A DNA stretch of 64,000 nucleotides, taken from NCBI GenBank assembly GCA_015501055.1, contig JADNYV010000034.1, positions 227,386 through 291,385 of the forward strand, read 5' to 3'. Both the position numbers and the translations under genes were made by a program. The notes beneath the pieces are model-generated. The model made no database searches. It was not told the DNA's origin and saw nothing but the letters and a program-made list of their open reading frames with translations. Within the stretch, counting starts at the first letter, position 1. Each line of letters opens with the position of its first letter. The stretch is from Mucidula mucida (taxonomy: Eukaryota > Basidiomycota > Agaricomycetes > Agaricales > Physalacriaceae). Positions 43,076-52,698 of the stretch are shown in pieces.

Positions 43076-44707
43076 ATGTCCAATGTCCCCAACATCCCCC
43101 AACCACGTGCTGTCGGAACAAACCATGCCATCGCTCTCCCACAGATTGTGAACGACTTACCCATCATCCAGCAATTCTTTTACGACGGAATCACCTGTAA
43201 AGAGTGGACCATATGGCACCTGCACAACTATCTCTACACAGCTGTCCGGAATATCAACTGGCAAGGAGATAATGAGGCCACACTTGCCCCTTGGTTTCAG
43301 AACCTCAACAACCATGAACAATATATAGCTGACGTCGCTAATCGCAAACGCGAAGCTGAAGAGGCTTGCAGACGGAGACCTCCTTCCGCACAATCTCCGA
43401 GACAAGGACCTCCTCCCGTACCGTCTCCTGAACGTCGGCGGCAATCCCCTGGAGACACCTCTAACAATGAGCTTGAGCAACCCCAAAAGAAGAAGACTAA
43501 ACCCGACACAATCAAATATGCCTGGGCCGCTGACTCCTTCATCGCTCGCTTGCTCATGTCGGAAAGGCGTCTCGAAGTCATTGCTGCTATCAAGAATTAC
43601 ACCATTGACCACAGTGGAGCACTCGCAAGTCTCCTCAACAGTGGAGTTAATCCCTTGTTCCCCAAGCACCTATGGTCATTCGTCCTCCGTGATGAGGCAG
43701 TCAAATTCAACGACATACATGCCCACACTTACAGTGGACACATCAATTCTTCCTTCGTGTACTCAAGCAACACAACAGCCACGGCTATCCTTACCTCATT
43801 CGGTACAAAGCCTGCATCCAAGAAGGTCACAGATAAGTCAACGTGGATTGATTGCTGGGGAGTATATGCAAAAGCGGTCTGTACAGTCTTTGCAGGCCAA
43901 AAGAGAGAACTCCAAAAGTATGAGACATACATTTGTGGCATCTTCCAGTCTCAACAACCAAGCGAACATCACAATGCCATCCATTTCAACCACACTGCTC
44001 AGAAACTCATTGGTGAACGACGCGACATCCTGTTCAGCGACACCGCTCACAACAGCATTGCCGAATGTCGCAATGCCCATCTCAACCAAGGCGGTGCCTG
44101 TTATATCCCCCGGGTGAAGAAATCAAAGGAAAAGCCGCAAAGCGGGAGAAACAATCCGTCAAGACCTGCAATAATTAGAATCAACGCCAATGCAATAATA
44201 GCCCTTGCAGGAGGCAGCACATCTGCTCCAAGTGTGGTGGTGCCCATACGCTTGTCTCCAACCAGTGCGGCACCAGTTGTTGAGCCATCAGCTAGCGGCT
44301 CGTACCTGTCGCGGTTCTGGAGATCAGTGAGTAATGCAAGGAGTGAGGAGGAAATTGATGACGTAGCACCGGGCTCTTGGTTGCCGTGCTACCTCAGAGG
44401 TTTCGGTTGGCGCGATAACACCCAACCACTCTACAGTCGTACTGCCTGGTACACTGAAGTCAATGATGCTCTGCCTCAACCTCCTGCTGGAGAACAGGTT
44501 GGTGAGGCAGCCAAGACTATTAAAAATAACCCGCACCTGTTCCACGTTGGTACTCCCATTAACGTTGACCGTCTCGAATCACTCCTAACTGTTCACCCCA
44601 ATCAATCCTTCTGTGTGTCCGTAATGATTTCCTTGCGCAAGGGTTTCTGGCCATGGGCAAGGACGAGTCCAACAGATGAGTACCCAGTCACCTGGGACGA
44701 CGCATAA
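43076..44707 (+). CDS. DIRS-like ORF1 (Gag-like)
   Basis: 543-codon open frame beginning MSNVPNIPQPRAVG. It has a central Pro/Arg-rich low-complexity region (RRRPPSAQSPRQGPPP), a basic KKKTKPDTIKYAWAADSF, then a conserved-looking region (STWIDCWGVYAKAVCTVF). A cysteine knuckle, CSKCGGAHTLVSNQC, is encoded at about 44225 but in a different frame, so the natural protein probably ended differently and the current frame downstream of about 44110 is an artefact of a shift. Role inferred as nucleocapsid. Confidence 0.65.
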   Translation: MSNVPNIPQPRAVGTNHAIALPQIVNDLPIIQQFFYDGITCKEWTIWHLHNYLYTAVRNINWQGDNEATLAPWFQNLNNHEQYIADVANRKREAEEACRRRPPSAQSPRQGPPPVPSPERRRQSPGDTSNNELEQPQKKKTKPDTIKYAWAADSFIARLLMSERRLEVIAAIKNYTIDHSGALASLLNSGVNPLFPKHLWSFVLRDEAVKFNDIHAHTYSGHINSSFVYSSNTTATAILTSFGTKPASKKVTDKSTWIDCWGVYAKAVCTVFAGQKRELQKYETYICGIFQSQQPSEHHNAIHFNHTAQKLIGERRDILFSDTAHNSIAECRNAHLNQGGACYIPRVKKSKEKPQSGRNNPSRPAIIRINANAIIALAGGSTSAPSVVVPIRLSPTSAAPVVEPSASGSYLSRFWRSVSNARSEEEIDDVAPGSWLPCYLRGFGWRDNTQPLYSRTAWYTEVNDALPQPPAGEQVGEAAKTIKNNPHLFHVGTPINVDRLESLLTVHPNQSFCVSVMISLRKGFWPWARTSPTDEYPVTWDDA

Positions 44708-44815
44708 GCTACATTCCCTAGTGTGAGAGAGCGAGACTTTGTGAATGCTTAGTGCGAGGAAGAAGTAAAACTTAAGAGGCACTCACCTGCCTTTGGTCCC
44801 GATTTACTCCCGGGC

Positions 44816-46258
44816 ATGTACTCTACACCAAATATCGCTGTCCCAAAGCCACGCTCCGACGATCTTTGCATGGTTGCCAACCAATCTGCGGGCGACTTCT
44901 CTCAAAACACAATGGTCGACAAAACAAAGACAAGAGGTGCAAGGATGGACTCACTTCTCGTCTTCATACCCATCCTTTTAGCCTTTGTACGGGCGCATTC
45001 TGGCAACAAGTTTGTCCTCTGGAAGTCAGACATTAAAGCTGCTTTCCGTCTTATTCCTATGCATCCTTTGTGGCAAATCAAGCAAATTGTTACAGCGAAT
45101 ATGCCAACGACAAGTGACGCGCATGGTGGGGCAACGAACAAAACATTATGGCGGCGTTACATTGATTGGATGGCGTGTTTTGGCAGCAGTGGCTCACCTT
45201 GTGCCTGGGCTTCTGTGATGGGTTTGGTTATCTGGATTGCTATTTTTATCGCTCAGATTGTCGACCTTTGCTGCTATGTCGACAACTGCTACAGTATAGC
45301 ACTCGTAGGTGACATGCAGTGGTATGAACCATATGGCTGTTTGTACCCTTCCAACCAAGTAAAACTGCTCAAGTTGTGGGACCACCTTGGCATACCGCAC
45401 AAACACTCAAAACAAGAATGGGGCCGGACTCTGACCGTCATTGGTTTCTACATTGATCCGAACAACCTCACTGCCACTCTTCCAGAAGTTTCTAAGCTCG
45501 AACTTCTTAACTCCGTTTGTGTGTTCGCCGCCTCGCGCAGATGCACTTTGGCCGAATTCCAACAACTGACTGGATGGGTCAATTGGTCTTTCAACGTGTT
45601 CCCATTATTCAAGCCAGCACTCTGCAACGTGTATAACAAGATGGCGGGAAAATCTAAAGCCCACACTCAGATCTATCTCAATAAGGCAATATCTGAGGAT
45701 CTTACGTGGTTTGCGGCACATGTTGAGAAATCTTCTGGCATGCTGTTCTGTGCAAACCTTGATTGGGATCCAAACATTGACTACGACCTCTGCATTTTTT
45801 GTGATGCTTGCCTTGACGGGATGGGTTTCTGGATCCCTACTCTCAATCTTGGTTTCTTTGCCGTAGTTGACGGTGGTGACATGCGCAACAAGATTTTCTT
45901 CTGGGAGGCACTTTGCGTGCTAAGTGCCCTTCATTGGTTCTCACTCTCACCTCTGTCGCGGCATGGGTTGCTTGAGCAACCGAGTCGGTTGACAATATTA
46001 ATGGACAACACAAACACAGTTGACATCTTTTCCTCACTACGCGCATCTCCGGAATACAACCACATTCTGCGCGCCGCTGTTGACATACGTGTCCAGTTCA
46101 ATATCAACATTCGTGTTCTCCATGTCCCCGGCGTTGACAATACTGTCGCTGACGCCATTTCACACTCAGACAGTGCCACCGCGCTGTTGCACACCCCAGA
46201 CCTCATTCTGGGCACTTTTCAACCCCCTCGTTTTATGCTGGGGGCAGCGAAAAAATGA
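44816..46258 (+). CDS. DIRS-like reverse transcriptase with RNase H
   Basis: 480-codon frame. RT motifs: KPRSDDLCMVANQSAGDFSQ, LWKSDIKAAFRLIPMHP (first catalytic Asp in SDIKAAFR), GSSGSPCAWASVMG, and CCYVDNCY, where the usual YVDD has Asn at the second Asp. RNase H follows with CDACLDGMGFW, FFWEALCVLSAL, LTILMDNTNTVDIFSSL and VLHVPGVDNTVADAIS. Upstream codons (VRERDFVN-stop, then FGPDLLPG) show that the true N-terminus was longer and is cut by a stop at about 44750. The YVDN change and the stop both suggest an inactive enzyme. Confidence 0.85.
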   Translation: MYSTPNIAVPKPRSDDLCMVANQSAGDFSQNTMVDKTKTRGARMDSLLVFIPILLAFVRAHSGNKFVLWKSDIKAAFRLIPMHPLWQIKQIVTANMPTTSDAHGGATNKTLWRRYIDWMACFGSSGSPCAWASVMGLVIWIAIFIAQIVDLCCYVDNCYSIALVGDMQWYEPYGCLYPSNQVKLLKLWDHLGIPHKHSKQEWGRTLTVIGFYIDPNNLTATLPEVSKLELLNSVCVFAASRRCTLAEFQQLTGWVNWSFNVFPLFKPALCNVYNKMAGKSKAHTQIYLNKAISEDLTWFAAHVEKSSGMLFCANLDWDPNIDYDLCIFCDACLDGMGFWIPTLNLGFFAVVDGGDMRNKIFFWEALCVLSALHWFSLSPLSRHGLLEQPSRLTILMDNTNTVDIFSSLRASPEYNHILRAAVDIRVQFNINIRVLHVPGVDNTVADAISHSDSATALLHTPDLILGTFQPPRFMLGAAKK

Positions 46259-46399
46259 TTCCAATGTCCGCTACGGCTAGGCAGCCTCACCGCCTGCCTC
46301 GCCCATATCAGAGCTTGTCCACCTTCGCAGCATTGCTCTTGGTCTTGCTCTGGATACATCCTCCCACGTCGTTTACACTTCCCACCTTAATTCTTACAT

Positions 46400-47340
46400 C
46401 GCTTTTTGCTCCATGCATGAGCTCGCCCTTACACCCACTGCCGACACGCTCTCCCTCTATGTTGTCTACATGTCGTTCGAGATTGACCCAAAATCCGTTA
46501 GCACTTACCTCTCTGGGATTTGTAACAAGCTCGAGGATTTTTTCCCTGACGTTCGTGCAACGCGCAAATCTCGTCTGGTTGCGCAGACACTGGCCGGCTG
46601 CAAATGCTGGTGCGGAAAGCCCATTCAGCGTAAACAGCCACTTTCACGCGCGCATCTCCGACGCGCTTGTACAAACCTATCCCACTCTTCCACACATGAC
46701 AATGTCCTTTTCGTAGCCATGTTGTATACCGGCTTCGGCGCTCTTCTTTGCCTTGGCGAGTTAACTCAGCCGGACAATGCCCGCCTTCGTAACCCGAGGA
46801 AAATGGTGAAACAGACGTCTTTCTTCCAAGTCCGGGATGGATATGGCTTCATCCTCCCATATCATAAGGCGGACCTGCCTGTTTGAAGGCAACCATGTCA
46901 TAGTCCACATGCGCCGTGATTTTGACCCTTTGCCCATTTTCAATCGCTACCTCACGCGCCGCGATGCATCTTTTCCTTTCCATCCCATGCTTTGGGTAAA
47001 AGCGGACGGCACTGTTCCCAACGTCGGTGGTTCATCGCTCGTCTTCGCATCCTTGAACCGGACTCATCCTTTGCCGGTCAGTCGTTGCGCGCAGGAGGAG
47101 CGACAGCTTTGGCTGAAGACGGCGTTGCACTGCATCTCATCCAAGCCGCCGTCGATGGTCCTCGGAGACTTTTCAGATCTACATCAGGAAGAACCCCATG
47201 CTGCTGGAGGCAGCGATTTATGGCCATCACCCATTGGGAATTAACCCATCTTCCGAATCACATCATCTTAGCCTCTTAGTGGTCCTCATTCCCAATACTA
47301 TTTCCGACGACCTTCGGGTCGGTTCATGGCTACCTCGCGG
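46400..47340 (+). pseudogene. DIRS-like tyrosine recombinase (in three frames)
   Basis: Begins near 46413 (MHELALTPTADTLSLYVVYM) with CNKLEDFFPDVR, then MLYTGFGALLCLGELTQPD, which carries the core helix. It shifts frame near 46880, and the C-terminal block GQSLRAGGATALAEDGVAL (HxLR-type box) and WSSETFQIYIRKNP (catalytic Tyr) at about 47070-47200 lies in another frame. An open extension HHPLGINPSS runs to a stop near 47347. Family known to integrate DIRS circles; this copy is broken. Confidence 0.8.
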
Positions 47341-47344
47341 GATC

Positions 47345-47825
47345 AGATGATTAGCACAGTGCACTATGAGCAACAAGAGTAATCGATGACTGATTCCAGT
47401 CCCCAAACTGGCCTCGGTCGATGCCCGCTGCAAACAATGGCGGTGGACAGCAGTGACGAGAGCGCTACAAACATATTGATATGAAATTACTGATATGTTG
47501 TGAGCCCAGACGTACTGTTGGTGGCTGATTGTTCGCAGGTCTTGTAATACGCTATGTTGACGCATCAGTACTACTCGACTAGGCGTGGAGGAAATATTTA
47601 CTGAGTCAGACACGCCTCTGTCAATGCCATATGATCGACAATTGACTTGAATGCTTAGAGACAAATGTTTTGTTCGACCAAACATATGAAGCAGAACAGG
47701 CGTGTACCATTTAACAATGCAGACTCGTTAGCCTTGCGTCTCTTCAGGATTGCGAGTCGTAACCATCGAAGCTCTCCATATCCGGAGATTTCCTTGGTAG
47801 AGTAAGAATGAGGAGCACAGTTGCA
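47345..47825. other. Stretch without a recognised gene
   Basis: Between the recombinase remnant and the SPO22-like fragment. It may contain the 3' end of the DIRS element. No coding family seen. Confidence 0.3.
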
Positions 47826-47829
47826 TGAA

Positions 47830-48115
47830 AGACATACAGGATCGCCTGCATCGCGCGCGCCATCAATGGACGGAATGAACTCGTCCAAAGCCGCCTCCGC
47901 CTGATCATACAAGCCCGACAAGAAGTACGCCCTTGCTAGCGTGCGCAGAATAGATATCTATCAAAGTCAAGGATGCTCTCCTCAGAAAGAGGCCAAAGAT
48001 TCACGAACCTTCAGTTTACCCATGTCAGAGCCATCATTTCTGAATCACATTCCGACAATGAAAATGCTTTCTGTAGCCACCCGACGGCTTCGGCAGGATT
48101 GGTGGGTAGGATAGT
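47830..48115 (-). pseudogene. SPO22/ZIP4-like gene, N-terminal TPR fragment
   Basis: The minus strand encodes PAEAVGWLQKAFSLSE near 48100-48050, an intron (donor GTTCGT, acceptor TTGATAG), and ILRTLARAYFLSGLYDQAEA followed by ALDEFIPSID to about 47840, a TPR pair typical of SPO22/ZIP4. Its strand and position relative to 38606-41660 fit one original gene with the DIRS insertion in between. The fragment ends abruptly at about 48120, where the duplicated methionyl-tRNA synthetase sequence begins. Confidence 0.55.
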
Positions 48116-48127
48116 TTGCCCGATGTC

Positions 48128-49659
48128 ATGAATATAGGACGTCAACGTTGCGGCTGGATCCTTTCCAGTCTACAATTCCACATCAGTCATGGTCTTATTG
48201 GCCTTGGGGAAATGAATCAGGACATGCACGGAGGAGACGACAAAGCCGTACCAGTCTCACCATCTCTATTACGCGCCTTAACGCAGCCCCCACTTATAAA
48301 GCATCAAGGTCCACCGCCACACCATCTGGGACTAGTCGGATAGCCTCTCGCAGCGCATTGTATCTGCTGTCCTCGGCAGGCAAGTCTGGATTCTGTTCTA
48401 CAATACCCCTGATTTTGGGAGAGCCGATTTGAAGAAAGAAATTCCCTAGAACATTGCGCAATTCTGTTGTCTCTTTCTTGACTTGGATGTCAGACCAATC
48501 TTTGAAGGATTAGAAAATGAACACCGGAAACAACCAAACGCATACCGACGTCGTCTCTGAAGTTTCCTCCGATTGTGGCCATGAAATAGCGAATAGGATC
48601 CACGCCGTACGTTTGCATTGCCTCAAAAGGGTCTGTTGTGTTCCCCAGAGACTTTGACATCTTCTTCTGTGATGACGTCCAATGAGCATGAGCCAAAATT
48701 CTCTTTTGCAAAGGTAGATTGAGGGCCAATAGGATCGCAGGAAGGTAAATGGTATGAAATCTGTTGAACAAAGTATTGGCACATAAAATGTTACACAAAG
48801 TGACCCACCTACCGAACAATATCTTTTCCAATAATCTGAAGGTCCACCGGCCAACCATTTGGCAAACCACAACTCTGATCAGGCCAGGGATAGCCAATGA
48901 CGGTAAGATACGAAATGACCATCCATACGTAGATGGTGTGCTCAGGATCATCTGGGACCGGTATGCCCCATGTAAGTCGCGAGCGGGGCCGCGAGATGGA
49001 GATATCCTGTACGGGAGATGACAGAAATGTGATCGTGTCGGAAAGATGCTTTTGTGGGAAGATGGACTGCGGGGAGGAGGTATAGTGCTCTAGAAGCCGT
49101 TCGCAAAATGCGAATAGACGGAACATGTAGTTGGACTCAACCGTGTGCTTGACAACGGATGAGGTCTCATTCGATATTGTATGAGCCGGAGTGGTGGGTG
49201 TTGCGGGCATGTGAGTTACAGCGTTGTCAGTATAGAAGCACTCGTCTGTGATGGAGTACCAGCCGGTATAAGTACCCTTGTAGATCAGACCTTGCGCGTT
49301 CATTTCTCGCTGCGTAAAGTTAGCGACGCGTCAATTACAGGACAGTACTACGTACCCAAATATGCTGCACTGTCGCTTCATGCGTCTTCTCGGTGGTTCG
49401 TATGAATCGTGTATATGAGATATTTGCTGCTTCTGACAATTTCTAACTGGACGTGTGAGTTCGTGTATAGACAAACGGAGCACATATGAACACACACGGA
49501 AGTGAACGCTGAGATTATTGCAGAACTGCTGTGGAGCAAGTCCCTTTGCCTGAGCAGCCCTCTGAATCTTCATGCCATGCTCGTCTGTTCCAGTAACGAA
49601 ATGGGTCCCTATTGAAGGATTTCTCAGAGAATGAAAGCGGTGGAAAATGTTGGCAATAA
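48128..49659 (-). pseudogene. Partial second copy of the methionyl-tRNA synthetase gene
   Basis: Nearly identical over about 1.53 kb to 14207-15735, covering introns as well as exons, so it is a DNA-level duplication. It retains [35 protein letters not shown] and [10 protein letters not shown]. It lacks the first exon with the HIGH signature and the C-terminal exon. A 6-nt deletion near 48919 removes Asp-Ala from WIDAVIS. It keeps the frame at PQQFCNNL where the full copy has lost a base. Confidence 0.92.
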
Positions 49660-50456
49660 GCGCTACAACCAGGAGCTCAAGCAATACCTATGCGTCTTTT
49701 GCAACTACCAATAAGACGACTGGGTTAAGCACCTGCCATACGCCACATTCTCCACAACACCCATGTTCATTCAGCCATGGGCAAATCCCCTTTTGAACTT
49801 CTCCACGGATATTAGCTGTGCTTCTTTCCTCCACTGAACCCCACATCCAACATCCCCTCTGTTGAGGAACGACTCACCAATCTTCAGCATCTGCGCAACG
49901 AGGTTCAAGCAAGCCTTACTACAGCGGCAGAAGTGATGAAAAGGAACAATGAAGATGTTACAGAGAAGGGCATTATGTTTAAGGTTATAAGGTTGGAGAC
50001 AAGGTGCTATTAGATGGCAAGAACCTGAAGACGACGCGACCCAAAGCTAAGCTTTCTGATAAGCGACACGAGCCATTCGAGATCACTGATGTACTTGGCC
50101 CAGTAACCTATCACCTCAAGTTACCACCAAAGTGGTGCATACACCCAGTCTTTCACGCATTCCTACTTGTCCCGTACATCAAAACCTCTGCTCACGGTCC
50201 TAACTTCCCAGGAGTCCCCAGACCTACTGGACCTGATAAGGAGTACAACATGGAGAAGATCCTGGACTCACGGCTAACTCATAATAAATGGGGTGTGGAG
50301 TACCTGATAAAGTGGTTGGACTATTCAAGCTCTAAGAATACATGGGAGCCGGCGTCGGGACTGACAAAGGCGCTGAATAAGATAGCTGACTTCCACAAGG
50401 CACACCCAAAGGCTACAAGAAGCCACTCCCTTGCCTACAAGGCCTCGGTGTCTTGA
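49660..50456 (+). pseudogene. Ty3/gypsy pol 3' end: integrase C-terminus and chromodomain
   Basis: Directly joined to the duplicated synthetase sequence. RYNQELKQYLCVFCNYQ and DDWVKHLPYA-like codons (integrase core end) carry stops. From 50004 an open frame encodes the GPVTYHLKLPPKWCIHPVFH domain and a chromodomain, EYNMEKILDSR...VEYLIKWLDYSSSKNTWEP. The rest of gag-pol and the 5' LTR are missing. Chromodomain-type gypsy elements are known to target heterochromatin. Confidence 0.85.
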
Positions 50457-50519
50457 TTGGAGATATCTGGGCAGGGACTTCTGCGCTCCAGGCGCAAGCA
50501 CAGTCTAAAGAGGGGGTAT

Positions 50520-51005
50520 TGTCATGAATCGCCTCTATTCTGTTGCCCCCACCTCGGTCCACCTATCATTGTGTCAATGCCACACTCTTTCATCATCATA
50601 TATTACATGCTCCGGGTCCCGTCCGCACTGCCTTAGCCCAGGCCTGATTCAGGTATAGCCCATCATCATAGCCTGTACCTGTCCATCACCTCATGACGTG
50701 ATTCACACTGCCTCTTGTTTAACTTTAAGCCATTCTATTGTTTGCACAGCCATAGACTCTTTATATATATATACACAGCCTTTCTAGGTAGATTCCTCAG
50801 TTTGTCAACTTTGTCTCTACACTGTTTGGTAGCCCCTGCACTGTATTGAGCCTGACCTGCTCCTACCTCTCCTTATTATCATCTTTGCCTCCCGTCTCCA
50901 TTGTTCTCCCTCCTTCTTGCAACTTGGATGGTTGTTTGGTTTACACCGGACTTCGTTCTTGACAACCAAGGAGCTTGGTGTCACCGTTGTGGTTACGGCC
51001 CGTCA
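50520..51005 (+). repeat. Gypsy 3' LTR (solo end of a truncated element)
   Basis: It follows a purine tract AGAGGGGGTAT, starts TGTCATGAATCGCC, contains a TATATATATATA box near 50762, and probably ends at CCCGTCA near 51005. No second LTR is present to confirm the right border. Confidence 0.65.
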
Positions 51006-51109
51006 TAATGAGCTCTGCCCAGTTGCCGCATGAGGAACCATTTGGCAGTTAATGTCTCCATCTCGAAGGATGCTCCCTTATTTTAATTTGCCACATTGTC
51101 TAAGAAGTG

Positions 51110-51440
51110 ATTTCACCTTTCAAGAGTGATGTCCTCTCAATCTGCCAAAAGTTGTGGAAGCAGGAAGGACTCATATATGTTCAGGGTCATAGTTTCCGGA
51201 TTGGCAGTGCAGTCAAGTTGTTGCTGGTTGATGTCCCTCTGGAGACAGTAGCAGCCACAGGCAGATAAACCTCTCTGGCCTTCTTGCTCTACTGGTGTTG
51301 CATAGAGGAGATTATTCCCCTTTTCACCTCCAAAGCCTATCACAAGGCCCATCTGGACAATCTTGCCGCTGTTTTTGAGAAGTTTTGTGTTGCCGGCAAG
51401 ATTCCCGCTGCTCTTGTGAAGTCTTATAAAGGTGTATTGG
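51110..51440 (+). pseudogene. Tyrosine-recombinase-like fragment
   Basis: One frame encodes KSDVLSICQKLWKQEGL, QGHSFRIGSAVKLLLVDVPL, ETVAATGR-stop-TSLAFLLYW and EEIIPLFTSKAY. GHSFRIG resembles the HxxR box, ATGR plus stop the GRW motif, and LLYW the catalytic Tyr region of YR recombinases found in fungal mobile elements. A TAA replaces the expected Trp. It is unlike the DIRS recombinase upstream, so it comes from a different element. Confidence 0.5.
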
Positions 51441-51444
51441 ATGA

Positions 51445-52698
51445 TGATTATTGACCTTGCTCTTATTTATGCTTGTTATGTGCTTGTTTATCATGCCCGC
51501 TGCTGTGCTCATTAATATGCTATATTGTACTGCTGTTTGTTAATCTATGTGAATCATTATTCAAATTTGTTGTGCTTATTGTATGGTGCTTCAGCCTCTG
51601 AGTGGGTAGACTGTATTGTTTCTCAGTACGAATCAGTTTGTGTGAGGCTTTGCCTGAGTTAGTGTCTCCTGATTTGTTACTCACCTCAATTTGGTTTCCC
51701 ACACGCTCAAGACTGGTCCGTCTGCCTTGGGTTCTGTTGGGTCCTGACTGGTTCCCCTTGGGACTCTTGTTCCCCCTTTTACGGTCTACCTTCCGTTTCC
51801 GTTTCCCATTGTGACCGTGAACACGGCAGACCCAGTCTTCCACACAACCCTCAATATAGTTTCCTATATCAGGCTCTTCTTTGTCTATCATCTTTGTATT
51901 GTGCGTTCATCTAGACAAGTAGTATCTACTCTTGTCTTCTCGCTCGACTCCTCTTACGGCCTCATTGTGGCCAAGTTCCTCTTATCCTTGGAGATGTCCC
52001 ATGTGTCTGCTGTCGGATCGGCCAGACGTCGTCCTTCCACTCATCAACAGGATTGTCTGCGCCTTCTGCGCATGAATAGGTAGTTTTCCGAGATAAGAGA
52101 GAAGTGCTGCAGCGCTCAGCAAGAGGCCCCATCTGAGGACTCTCCTTTTTGGATGACGGACATTGTTAGGCAACGGGTTGTAATGCTCGTTCTTCTGCAT
52201 GTTCATATGTTCACGACAGTGACATGGACGTTCGGAAGAATTGAAGAATGGTAAGACGATGACCGCTTCTCATGAATGGCAGCGTGGAAAGATGCCCTGA
52301 CTGGCAGGGCGGCGTCGGCTTATCTCCCTCGATGCCTGCCATCTCCAGCATCATCTGGACTCGATAATCCAAGTAAATCATATTATATATCCTTGGGCTC
52401 AGTTAACTAGAAACGGTCCCTCTACGCTACTTGTCGCCAACTTCCGACTCGGATATGCCCGTAAATGTCGCGTTAATGACGCTCTGTTCCGCGTCACCTT
52501 CTTGCTAAATTCATCTTGCACTCAACTCTTTCAAATGGAATAATTATACTCGTACAATGCCAATAGAGAGCCTGAGCCTACGTATACAGTACACAATCAG
52601 ACTAGAGACAAAGAGTGAGATCAAACATCGACAGGGGAAATACCGGCGTGTAGCCAGAGCATAGGAAGCAAAATCAACGAGACATGTCACGGCAACTT
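51445..52698. other. Stretch without a recognised gene
   Basis: About 1.25 kb. A plus-strand frame at 51811-52083 may be coding debris linked to the recombinase fragment, but no family is recognised. No LTR pair or inverted repeat was seen. Confidence 0.3.

Larger units (their letters stand above)
43076..47340 (+). mobile_element. DIRS-like tyrosine-recombinase retrotransposon (decayed)
   Basis: Three consecutive coding regions in the order Gag-like ORF, RT/RNase H, tyrosine recombinase, with no integrase, define the DIRS group. Each region has at least one frame break. I could not identify its split or inverted termini, so the borders given are coding borders. It interrupts a SPO22/ZIP4-like gene whose pieces lie on both sides on the minus strand. 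Confidence 0.8.
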
